From NCBI GenBank assembly GCA_039654915.1, contig CM077600.1:26520953-26584952 (forward strand): DNA of 64,000 nt, written 5' to 3'. Position 1 is the stretch's first letter, and every line of letters begins with the position of its first letter. The stretch is from Aquilaria yunnanensis (Eukaryota; Streptophyta; Magnoliopsida; Malvales; Thymelaeaceae). The notes under the pieces are model-generated. The model worked only from the letters and a program-made list of their open reading frames with translations, did no database searches and was not told where the DNA came from. The position numbers and the translations under genes are program-made. Below, piece by piece: positions 36,661 through 47,562 of the stretch.

Positions 36661-37651
36661 ATCTCTCCCAACCTTTTTAAACTCCAAAATTTCCTTGAGA
36701 AGTCGTCAAAATTGGTTACTGTATTTGAGTTTCGCTTCAGTTACTCCTGAAAATATATTTTGACATTGGGTCATTGAAAGCTTACCTTCTGGTGATGAGA
36801 TCAACAGAAAATATAGAAGCTTTACTTAGCAATGCCAGTGAGAGTTAGGAGCACAGTGCTGAATATATATATAACAGCAAAAAGAAAAAAACCCTAGAAA
36901 TTCTGGTAACTGTGGATTATACTGGGAGTTTTGCAACTTCAGAAACTTTGCGGCTTGGGGTAAGAAAAGAACTGATTTTTAATTTTCTTGGGCAGCGGCG
37001 AAGGAAAGAAGAGGGGCGGATTAAATATGGCGACCCTTATACCCCTGATAGAATGGTGGAGGTGACGAAAAACCGACATTGACCATGAGGTCTCCAACAG
37101 GCTTCGCAGCGTTTGACCCCTAAACGAGGGTATTTTCGGTGACCTAATCAGGCTACTAATGCTAATATCCTGAAACTAAAATGATCGTGTGACATTTTTA
37201 TTTGCCCATTAGCTCATCAATTTTTATTTTAAAAAACCATTCACATCTTATTCATTGAGCTAGGAACAAAACATCTTTTTAAAAAAAATTGTGGACCTGA
37301 ATAGTTTTTCAAATTTAGAAACTCACATAAAAAAGCAGCACAAAATTAAGAATTAGTTTAGTGAGATTCAAGAAACCTTATTTTGTTTAATTATATAATC
37401 TTTATTTCTCACTGGCTTTGCTAAAATATATATCATTTTCCAGCATTCGGGCTACCACCAAAAGTGAAAAAACTTCTTTAGACGTGTGTATATACGCACA
37501 TAGTTTGAGGGTGTTTAGTTGTGAAAAAAATTTCAATTTTTCTTTTCAAAATTTTTAATAAAAATTTGAATATATATTATTTTAAGAATATGTAAAATGT
37601 TGTTTTCTAAATTTTCCCATTCACACTTCCTTTTTTGGAGCATTGAAATGG
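36661..37651. other. Exportin-T 5' flank and left edge of the Copia element
   Basis: 36661 to about 37040 is the probable 5' UTR and promoter of the minus-strand exportin-T gene, with a TATATATATA run near 36870. 37041-37651 is AT-rich DNA without genes. It ends where sequence homologous to the LTR starts abruptly at 37652. Confidence 0.45.
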
Positions 37652-37930
37652 TTTTAGCTCAAGTTAGCTTATGTCAGCTCACTGCAGCTATAAGTAGCTA
37701 AGAGTAGCTGGATTTCAGCTCAAGTCAGATCACTTCAGCTATAAGTAGCTCAAAGTAGCTGGACTTCAGCTCAAGTTAGCTCAAGTCAGCTCAAGTCAGC
37801 TCACTTCAGCTTCTGGTAGCTGGACTTCAGTTCACTTCAGTTGAGAGCAGTTAACTCCAGCTCAAGGTCAGCTCTAGGAGCTGGACCTCAGTTCATGGTG
37901 CTTGGTTGGAGCTCAAAGGAGCTCAATGGT
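37652..37930. repeat. AGCT-rich tandem array in the Copia LTR
   Basis: A run of imperfect units containing AGCTCAAGTCAGCTCACTTC and AGCTATAAGTAGCTCAAAGT, period about 48-50 bp, with AGCT every 5-12 bases. The matching array in the 3' LTR (about 44520-44905) has one extra unit. AGCT is its own reverse complement, so the array can fold on either strand. Confidence 0.8.
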
Positions 37931-38410
37931 GCATAAGTAGCATAGTGAGCTAGTTTTGTGCCAGCTCACCTTGCTTTTAGCTCATAACCACCAAGAGACA
38001 CATCTTTTGTGTAAAGGTATGTCTCTTCATCAAAAGAGATGACTATTGGCTAAAAGAACATGTCCTTTCATCCAAAGGAAGTGTTCCTTGAGTGAAAAGA
38101 CATGTATATTCGGCCATAAGGTAGTTATGGGGTGGTTATAGGCCAAAAGAAGTGTTCCTTGGCTCTAAAAGACATGTATTTTCGCCCATAAGGTAGTTAT
38201 GGGTGGTTATAGGCCAAAGGAAGTATTCCTTGGCTCTAAAAGACATGTATTTTCGCCCATAAGGTAGTTATGGGTGGTTATAGGCTAAAGGAAGTGTTTC
38301 TTGGCTAAAAGACATGTATTTTCGCCACCATACATGACCCTTAGCCAAAGGAAGTGTTCTTTGGCTTAAAAGACACCTTTCTTGGTATAAAGGTGTGCCT
38401 TTTGGTCATC

Positions 38411-38418
38411 TATAAATA
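38411..38418 (+). promoter_or_regulatory. LTR promoter TATA box
   Basis: TATAAATA in the 5' LTR, repeated at 45401-45408 in the 3' LTR, about 500 bp before the LTR end. Its position fits the U3/R boundary of the Copia promoter. Confidence 0.6.
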
Positions 38419-38920
38419 GCCTTTAGTGGCTGGCCATTTTAAGCACGAATTTGTACTCTATTTGCTCCATTTTCTTGAGAGAAAATTGTTCTCCTCCTAT
38501 TTCCTTTCGAGGCCGAAATATTAAACACTTCTTGAGAGCATTGTGGGTGGATTTACATAGAGATTGTTCATCTCTATTCAAGCTTAAAGGTGCCCCTCTA
38601 AGATCAAGTTCTCCCTCAAGTTTTCACCAAAGATAACCAAGAAGAAATGTGCACATTCTCTCTTGGTTTAGTAGCATGCTAGGTTTGAATTATTTACATG
38701 AATGTTCTTAGTAGCATGCTAGGATTTATTTGACACAACATGTATGTAAAATTGATATGTTATATAGCATGTTATATCAACTGCATGAATAATATGTTAA
38801 AGAATTAGTATTATGTATATCTATATCCATGTTGAATTCAAATGAACAAATATGCATGTGGCATATATATGAGTAGATAACATAAAAGTATGTTATCATA
38901 AGATCCTGAAAATCTTCAAT

Positions 38921-38934
38921 TGGTATCAGAGCCT
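38921..38934 (+). other. Primer-binding site (initiator Met tRNA)
   Basis: TGGTATCAGAGCCT two bases after the 5' LTR is the standard plant Copia primer site, complementary to the 3' end of initiator methionine tRNA. It fixes the LTR end at 38918. Confidence 0.9.
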
Positions 38935-39185
38935 AGGTCATGAAAATGTATATGTTGTATGTAGTAAGCATGATTTAGGATCATACATATGTGTATGATT
39001 TTGATAAAGGCTAACGAAGGATATATGTATGAAGCAATGAAGGCATGTTTATGTATTTCTGATCGAATGCTATATGCATCTCTTTTGCCATATATGAGCA
39101 TGTTAGAAGTTATTTCATACACATGTTGCTTTGTTGAGTCTTGTTGTGTAAATTGAACTAAAACATGTGAATTGCATCAATGTAG

Positions 39186-42100
39186 ATGGCTTGTAAGAAT
39201 ATAGTTGCAGAATTAAACCGTGACCTCAAATTGGATGGTGAAAACTATTCAATTTGGCAACAGAATGTCAAATTCATTTTAACTGAGCAAGATACTCTTG
39301 ATGTGCTCACTCAAGAGATCATGCGTCCTGCTGAGGGACAAGATAGGACTGCCTATGAGGCATTCCTTAAGAAGAACTCTATGTGTAAAGTCACTCTCCT
39401 CTCCACTATGGTGGATGAGATTATGGTGGAATTCTCCATGCTTGAGGGGGCTAAGGCCATATGGGACTCAGTCAAGGCCAAGTATGGAGATGTTTCTATA
39501 GAGAAACAACGCTCAATGATTCTCAGGTTTGAGAATTATGTGAAGCGTGCTGATCACTCTATGAGTGCTCATTTGCGTGAGATGTCACGCATGATCCACC
39601 AACTCAAGACAACAGGGCATGTGCTCACTGATGAGCAACAAGTGCAAGCAATAATCCGTTCCTTGCCCGATGAGGAATGGCAGTTGATGAAGGTCAACTT
39701 ACACCATAACCCTCAAATAATGTCATTTGATGACATTGCTCGCCACCTCCTCCTTGAGGCTGAGGTGATGGGCCTCAAGGACTATTCTAAGGCATATGTT
39801 GCCTCATCCTCTATCCAGAATGGATGGAAGAAGAGTGGTGGCAAAGGAGGGCCAGGGAAGGGCAAGGGAAAAGGTCCTGCTTCCAATAAAAAGTTCAAAA
39901 AGAAGCGGGACATAAGCAAGCTGAAGTGCTTCAACTGTGGGTATAAAGGACACTTTGCAAAGGATTGCAAGGGTCCACCCAAGGTACATACATACCCTTC
40001 TACTTCCATTGTACATGTTGTGTCATGTACATTACTAACTGAGTGCAATTCTTTGTGGATTGTAGACTCGGGAGCAACAGACCACATAGCTCGGGACAAG
40101 TCCTGGTTTGTGGCCTACAGGAAGCTCTCAAAAGGAGCTAAGCATGTTTCAGTGGGAAATGATGCTAGGCTGGAAGTGGAAGGCATAGGAACATCTAGAA
40201 TTCCTATAGATATTGGATATTTGTATCTAATAGATGTATTGTATGTACCAAACATTTGTAGAAATTTGATTTTTATAAGTTGTATGTTGAAGTACAATTA
40301 TTGCTTTAAATTCTTTAATAATAATGTGTCTATTATTAAAGATGATCAGATAGTATGCACTTGTTCAGTTAATAATGGGCTTTATGAGTTAAAGCCAACT
40401 GACCATTCTGTTGCAAGTCCTAGTTGCTATGTGATAGAGGTCACAAATGAAATAAGATGGCATGAGAGGTTGGGTCATATTGGTCAAGATAGAATGGACA
40501 AGCTAGCCAAGAGTGGCTTGCTAGGTTCCTTGACCAAGGTTGTCCTTCCAAGTTGCCAATCATGCCTAGAGGGCAAAGCCACAAGAAAGCCTTTTGGCAA
40601 AGCAACTAGGAGAAGTGAGGCACTAAGTTTAGTTCACTCTGACCTGTGTGGGCCAATGAGGGTTGAATCCAGAAATGGATTTAAGTATTTCATCACATTC
40701 ACAGATGATTACACTTGATTCACCCACATCTACCTACTAAGAAACAAGGCAGAGGCCTTAGCATGCTTTGAGAAGTATGTACACTTAGTTGAGAACCAAG
40801 TAGGTAAGAAGGTTAAGTCCTTGAGGACAGATAGGGGTGGAGAGTATACATCAAATGCATTCAAGGCATTTTGTGACTTAAAGGGTATTGAAAGAGAGTT
40901 CACTCTTCCTTGGACACCCCAACAGAATGGAGTGTCTGAGAGAAAAAAAATAGAACTCTTATGGACATGGTACGTTCCATGATGGCAAAGGCCAACTTAG
41001 ACATCATTTATTGGAGTGATGCACTGCTGTGTGCAGTTCATGTCCTCAATAGAGTACCCACCAAGAATGTGAACTCTTCTCCATATGAGTTATGGAAGAA
41101 GAAAACTCCTAACCTAAGCTATTTACGCCCTTGGGGTTGTTTAGCTTATGTTCAAATAACGGACCATCATTTGGGAAAGTTGGGTCCAAGAGGGAGGAGG
41201 TGTGCCTTCCTTGGTTATGCTGAACAATCTAGGGGTTATGTGTTCTTGGATATAAGTCACAAAACTGGGAACATCTTTGATGCAAGGAATGCTAACTTTG
41301 TGGAGGATGAGTTTCCCAAAGTTAGTGAATGTGGTGACTTAACCTCATTAAGCCAGATCCTAGATGAGGATCAACCAAGTGTCATAAAGACACCTGGGAC
41401 ACATGCACCTACTCTAGAGGGAGTACCTCAACCACATGGAGCAATGGCTCCAGAAATACCTGTTGTTGTGGACCAACATGAGCAAGACCTCCAAGAGGAA
41501 GGTTTTGTTCAAGAGGGAGTTGAGGATACTCAAGAGCAAAATGTTGAGCCTCAAGAGATGGAGCATGAGTTGCCTCCATCTCAACCTACATTGAGAAGAT
41601 CAATGAGGAAATTTGGACCACCTAAAGAATGGTGGATCTTGGATAGTGAGGCAAATTTGGTTGCATCTGAGATAGATGAACCAAGTAACATTAAGGAGGC
41701 TCTTGAGGGTGCACAGAGGGAAGAGTGGCTAAATGCAATGAAGGATGAGTTGCATTCAATGTATCTCAATGGGGTTTGGGAGCTAAGTGATCTTCCTCCA
41801 GGCTGTAAGGCAATTGGGAACAAATGGGTTCTCAAGATCAAGGTGAACTCTGATGGAAGTATCAAAAGATACAAGGCCCGTTTGGTGGCCAAGGGTTTTA
41901 CACAGAATGAGGGTGTTGATTTCAAAGACACCTTCTTTCCTGTTGTAAAATTCACTTCCATTAGGATATTACTTGCCATCGTGGCAAATCTGGACCTATA
42001 GTTACATCATATGGATGTAAAGACCGTCTTTCTCAATGGTGATTTGAGTGAGGAGATATATATAAGACAACCTGAGGGGTTTGTCCAAAAGGGTCAGGAG

Positions 42101-43243
42101 GACAAGGTATGTAGACTGAAGAAGTCTATCTATGGTCTTAAGCAAGCTTCAAGACAGTGGTACTTGAAGTTTCACCATGCAATCACAAGCTATGGCTTTG
42201 TGATGATGCATGAAGACCATTGTGTATACTTGTACTCTTATGGGTCTAGTTTTGCAGTATTGACTCTATATGTAGATGATATACTGATTGCAAGTAATGG
42301 GGTTGCATTGTTAAGTACCATCAAGGGATGGTTGTCTTCCACCTTTGATATGAAGGACATGGGAGAGGCTGTCTTTATCCTAGGGGTTAAGATCCTAAGG
42401 GATAGAAAGGCAAGGCTATTGGCCCTTTCTCAAGAACCTTATATTGATAAGATTTTTGCAAGGTTCAACTTAACAAATGCAAAGCCCATGAGTACACCTC
42501 TTGCATATGGTTGTAAGATTGGAGAGGACTTGTGTCCTAAGACTCCAAAGGAAAAGGAAGAGATGGCTCAGATCCCCTACCTAAGTGCCATTGGTAGCTT
42601 GATGTACGCCATGTTATGTACAAGGCCAGACATCAGCCAAGCGGTTGGACTTCTAGCACAATATTCTTCCAACCCTGGTCTGGAGCATTGGAAAAGTGTT
42701 AAGAGGATCCTAAGGTACCTCAAGGGTACTAAGGATTATTGGCTTTGTTACCAAGGTAAAGACCTTGGTTTACGTGGCTATTCCGATGCTGATTGGGGAG
42801 GAGATAGAGACTCCAGCAAGTCTACATCTAGTTATCTTTTCATGCTAAATGGTGGGGCTACTACTTGGTGTAGTAAGAAGTAAACTTGTACAGCATTGTC
42901 CACAATAAAGGCTGAATTTATTTCATGTGCCTCAGCTGTACAAGAAGCCATTTGGCTAGGTTATTTCCTTAAGAATTTGGAGTCTAGGGTTTCTATTGAG
43001 AAACCTATTACTATCTACAGTGATAGTATGACAGCCATGGCTTATACCAAAGACCACAAATACCATGGAAAGACCAAGCATATTAGCATGAAATATAACT
43101 TTGTGCGAGATGCAATTGAAGAGGGTGAAGTTAGGATTGAGTACATTTCTACGGACCTGATGGTGGCAGATCCTCTCACTAAGCCATTGCCACCACTTGT
43201 ATTTGCTCGACATGTTAGAGCAATGGGTCTTAGAAGATTGTAA
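39186..43243 (+). pseudogene. Copia gag-pol, broken by three stops and one frameshift
   Basis: Gag starts at 39186 and carries the zinc knuckle CFNCGYKGHFAKDC (first Cys codon 39927). Then follow protease WIVDSGATDHIA (DSG at 40065), integrase zinc region WHERLGHIG...CQSC and catalytic DLCGPM, RTDRGGEY and NGVSER, reverse transcriptase with YVDD at 42269-42280, and RNase H with SDADWGGD and YSDSMTAM. Defects: TGA at 40716-40718 in integrase, a length change in the A-run at about 40946-40953, TAG at 41999-42001 in reverse transcriptase, and TAA at 42881-42883. The rest is well preserved, so decay is recent. The element cannot make a full polyprotein. Confidence 0.92.
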
Positions 43244-44478
43244 ATGTTGGATGTACTTCACCTCTTTGGTGTCACACATGTTATGTATTTTATGAAATAC
43301 TCAGTTCAATTTTATGAATCACAACGAATAAATGAACATGTCAAACATAGGCAGAGGATGACTTTCTCACACGAGTCATCCGCCCTTGATCTTTGTGTAA
43401 GATTAAGGATGAGACTGGCTAAAGACTTAAATGAAACTTAAGTGAATGATACATTTAAGTGGGAGTCATGCTCCAACACATGACACTTTAGCTTTTATGG
43501 TCGCCTTGATTATGAGTAATCAAGATTCCATGCTTTGGTGCATTCTGTTTGTATGACCATTCATACATTCTAGCCTATGTTAGATGTAAGCTAGGGCTTA
43601 CATGGAGAAATTTCATGGTTATTGACATGTCCTCCTTTTATGTGTTAAGAGGAGTACACTTAATGGTGTTTTAAGAGGGAGAAATGACACACTCCTCAAT
43701 TGGAATGGAGATCACTCCAAGTGGGAGTGACATGAGTAAAACACCTTAGAAGTGTATTATGGAACTTTAATGGATGTGTTTCCAAGTGTTCCATGACCAT
43801 GAAATACGACCAAAGAAGAATTTAAGCAAGTTGTCTCTATTCTTGCTTAGTGTGAGATTCTTCGAATCAGACTCTTAGTGACTATGGCTTGCTATTAGGA
43901 AGTTGAGTTAATTATGATTACTTTGATTGGTTGTCGAAGGTCTTAGAGAAATGAGACTGGAGTATCCTCCTTTTGGGTAATCATGTTAACTCATTGACCT
44001 AAGTAGTTGAAGCTAAAAGGAAAGACATTAAGATGATACATGTTCACCAAATTCAATCTTGGGCCCACATATTACTGTGAGTAGTATGCTAGATTGAATG
44101 ACAAGTGATTGAAATGAGTACTCAATGCTTAATACAATCATGGATTTCAAGGAGTTGAAATTCTAAGAAAGAGACTGATTGTGATTAAGAAGTGTATCAT
44201 ATGTCTGGGGTCTGGGAGGCATAGTTTGATGTGTTCAAGCAAGCTTGATGTGTTTAAGCAACACACTTGAATTTGATGTGTTCAAAGGAAAGTTTGAAGA
44301 AGTTCAAAGGACCATCTTCTATTGAGAGTCTAACAACCTCAATAGAAGAGACTTAGTGTGTGTGCCTGAGGTCGCACCCACAACTCTATATATGTAGAAG
44401 TGTCTGGATTATTTCGGCTATAAGGATTAAGGAATTTGTTTTGAGTGGGAGCTGGAACTTTAAAAGCATCTTAGTGCG
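43244..44478 (+). other. Copia 3' untranslated internal region
   Basis: 1.2 kb between the RNase H stop and the purine tract, with no domain-bearing frame. A short motif, AGTGGGAGT-like, recurs (about 43456, 43720), resembling the purine tract that precedes the 3' LTR. Confidence 0.6.
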
Positions 44479-44488
44479 AGTGGGAGTT
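44479..44488 (+). other. Copia polypurine tract
   Basis: GAGTGGGAG followed by TT, directly before TGTTGGAATTC, the start of the 3' LTR. This is the expected primer for plus-strand DNA synthesis. Confidence 0.7.
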
Positions 44489-45705
44489 TGTTGGAATTCT
44501 TGGCGCACCAAGATCCTTTTAAGGTAGGATTTGAGCTCACTGAGCTAACTTTAGCTTGAACAGCTATTTAAGGCAGCTAGAAGTAGCTCCCTTTAGCTCA
44601 AGTTAGCTTATGTCAGCTCACTGCAGCTATAAGTAGCTAAGAGTAGCTGGACTTCAGCTCAAGTCAGCTCACTTCAGCTATAAGTAGCTCAAAGTAGCTG
44701 GACTTCAGTTCAAGTTAGCTCAAGTCAGCTCAAGTCAGCTCACTTCAGTTATAAGTGGCTCAAAGTAGCTGGACTTCAGCTCAAGTCAGCTCACTTCAGC
44801 TTCTGGTAGCTGGACTTCAGTTCACTTCAGCTGAGAGCAGCTAACTCCAGCTCAAGGTCAGCTCTAGGAGCTCGACCTCAGTTCATGGTACTTGGTTGGA
44901 GCTCAAAGGAGCTCAATGGTGCATAAGTAGCATAGTGAGCTAGCTTTATGCCAGCTCACCTTGCTTTTAGCTCATAACCACCAAGAGACACATATTTTGT
45001 GTAAAGGTATGTCTCTTCATCAAAAGAGATGACTATTGGCTAAAAGAACATGTCCTTTCATCCAAAGGAAGTGTTCCTTGAGTGAAAAGACATGTATATT
45101 CGGCCATAAGGTAGTTATGGGGTGGTTATAGGCCAAAAGAAGTGTTCCTTGGCTCTAAAAGACATGTATTTTCGCCCATAAGGTAGTTATGGGTGGTTAT
45201 AGGCCAAAGGAAGTATTCCTTGGCTCTAAAAGACATGTATTTTCGCCCATAAGGTAGTTATGGGTGGTTATAGGCTAAAGGAAGTGTTTCTTGGCTAAAA
45301 GACATGTATTTTCGCCACCATACATGACCCTTAGCCAAAGGAAGTGTTCTTTGGCTTAAAAGACACCTTTCTTGGTATAAAGGTGTGCCTTTTGGTCATC
45401 TATAAATAGCCTTTAGTGGCTGGCTATTTTAAGCACAAATTTGCACTCTATTTGCTCCATTTTCTTGAGAGAAAATTGTTCTCCTCCTATTTCCTTTAGA
45501 GGCCGAAATATTAAACACTTCTTGAGAGCATTGTGGGTGGATTTACATAGAGATTGTTCATCTCTATTCAAGCTTAAAGGTGCCCCTCTAAGATCAAGTT
45601 CTCCCTCAAGTTTTCACCAAAGATAACCAAGAAGAAATGTGCACATTCTCTCTTGGTTTAGTAGCATGCTAGGTTTGAATTATTTACATGAATGTTCTTA
45701 GTAGT
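44489..45705 (+). repeat. Copia 3' LTR, left part
   Basis: Starts TGTTGG and runs parallel to the 5' LTR (from 37652) until GTAG at 45701-45704, where the inner element begins. It continues at 62198. It has one AGCT array unit more than the 5' LTR and retains the TG terminus the 5' copy lost. Confidence 0.9.
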
Positions 45706-46069
45706 TGTTGACACCCAATTTCGTCCGACCCGTAATTTTTTTTTTTTTTTAATTATTATTATTATTACCAAAAATAATAAAAAATTAATAAAAAAATTTT
45801 TTAGGATATGGGGGGCATTTTATTTTATAGGATTAGCTTTAAAATAATATATATCTATATTTGTGTATAAAAATCAAAATTAATTAAAAAACTTTTAAAA
45901 AAATTTACTATTAATTAATTAATTATTTATTTTTTTAAATTGATTAAAACTAAAACTAAAAAAATTCTCCCCCTAGATACGTGTTTTCCTTGTAGCTCGG
46001 CCTCCCCCAGAACAAAACAAAAAAATCTACCTACCTTACCTGCCCCTGACTTTGGCTCCCCCCTACTGG

Positions 46070-46925
46070 AGAAATCACGAACTCTCTCCCTTATCTCAGG
46101 GACCCGATCTGATCTCTAGAGAGTTCGATTCCAGCTCCTTCTCTGTCCAATCTATCTGGCTCTCTCTAGATTTTTCTGATCTTATCTTCTCCTTCACGCT
46201 CTCCTTCTCTCATCTGCTCTCCTTCTCCCTCTGGGGTTCTCTCTCTCTTCGCTCAAATTTCTTTCTTCTCTCTCACGCTCAGCACAGCTCATTCTCTCTC
46301 TCCCCTGGTAACTCTGACCTCTCTCTCTCCTCCTCCCTCTCCCTCTCGCCGAGCCTGCTGACCTCTTCCTCCTCGTGCCCAACTCTCTCCTCCCTCCTCT
46401 CCGTCCCTGGCGCGTCACCTTCATCAGATTCACCTCACCAGCTGCTACCACCGCGTCGACTCCGCGCAGCCCTTGCCAGCTCTAGCCTTCCTCAGTTTTT
46501 CCTCCTCTCTCCGCCTCGACGCCATTCACACCACCAACCGCCTCCTCCTGCTCTAGCTTTGCCCCCGACGCTCCAACCTTGCCGACGCCACCGCAGCCCT
46601 CCCGTAGCCGCTCCCCTCTCGCTCTGTCCGACGCCACCGCAGCCCTCCTTGCACCTTGCCCCCGCTCACCAGTTCCCCACCGTTGCACCGGAAGACTTCC
46701 CCTCCGTCGCGCCTCCCTGCCGTTGCGCCAGTCGCCTCGCGTAGTCCTCTGCCGCGCTCGCACGCCGTCGGTCTCTGCTCTCGCGACTCTCCCCCGCTCC
46801 GTCAGCCGTCGTTCTTTCCTCCGAGCACAGCGCCAGCGCCCGCCCCCTGGCTCGCCTCGTCGCGCCTCGCCTCCCCTGCTGCTGTGCTCCTTTGCTGCAC
46901 GAGGAAGAAGACGCGTTTTTAAATT
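46070..46925. other. CT/GC-rich island in the 5' LTR
   Basis: A strongly pyrimidine-rich then GC-rich stretch in otherwise AT-rich LTR DNA. Frames of 152 codons on the minus strand and 230 and 132 codons on the plus strand overlap. All are Ser/Pro/Arg-rich low-complexity translations without domains, so I do not call a gene. Its place just after the likely U3 suggests an untranslated leader. The same island is at 58665-59520. Confidence 0.5.
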
Positions 46926-47391
46926 GTTGACCAAAGTCAAAGACTTTTTATTTATTTTTGGTAAAATCTTTGTTTAGTCCTTAGCTTTCTTTGTTTTGTT
47001 CATTTAAGTCACTAACATATTCTATGTTGCAAATTAACCCCTATCAGCAAGATTTTCATTATTCATACTTTTCTTTGTTTTCTTTATTAATATTGGTTTG
47101 ATCTTACATAAAATTCGATCATTGAATTGACATGGAAAATAATATAGGATTTTGATTTGATATGTATATTCATGTATATTTATTGGATTTTAGAATAGTT
47201 TAATTTTTATTTTTGTAATATATTAATCTGTATCAAATTATTGGTTAATTAATATTTAAATTTATTAGAAATCCGTCCTAAGATGGATCATCTATCCATG
47301 TCCAGATGATTCGGTTAGAATCCATGGCTTGGATATTAATTGAAATTATTTAAAATAAAAAAATAAAATTAAATAGCAAAAAATCCAATCG

Positions 47392-47562
47392 TGCACCGCC
47401 AACTACCTCAAAATCAAGGACCTTCTCGAGCTGCTCAACCAAAAGATCGCCAAGAGGATCGAGAACAAGAGCGTCGAGTACGTCAGGAAATTCTTCACTG
47501 TCGAGAATGATTACACGCCGGAGAAGAAGGCCCGCCAGTCGCGACTCGCGTTTGTTTCTTGA
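47392..47562 (+). pseudogene. Captured SKP1-like C-terminal fragment (5' LTR)
   Basis: 56 codons ending in TGA. The translation contains CTANYLKIKDLLELLNQKIA and VRKFFTVENDYTPEKKARQ. It matches the SKP1 C-terminal signature of plant ASK proteins (NYLNIK, then FTPEEE), which binds F-box proteins in SCF ubiquitin ligases. The N-terminal cullin-binding domain is absent, and the acidic run after TPE and the usual WAFE end are changed. It is GC-rich against AT-rich neighbours. It looks like a host exon picked up by the retroelement, not an expressed subunit. Confidence 0.8.

Larger units (their letters stand above)
37652..38918 (+). repeat. Copia 5' LTR, 5'-truncated
   Basis: Homologous to 44594-45705 plus 62198-62401, ending ...AATCTTCA at 38918. 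The first roughly 100 bp, including the TGTTGG terminus seen in the 3' LTR, are missing. It contains an AGCT-rich tandem array (37652-37930), about four copies of a ~73-bp unit with GGTAGTTATGGGTGGTTATA (38060-38340), and a TATAAATA promoter core at 38411-38418. A 61-codon frame at 38451-38636, repeated in the other LTR, is not a gene. Confidence 0.9.

Noticed and set aside
38451..38636. 61-codon ORF found twice (also 45441-45626)
   Set aside because: It lies in both Copia LTRs downstream of the TATA box. The repetition reflects LTR duplication, and there is no known domain.
46482..46940. 152-codon Arg-rich ORF (minus), also at 59078-59536
   Set aside because: Low-complexity translation from a GC-rich block with overlapping frames on the other strand. 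No domain, and duplicated only because it lies in the LTR.
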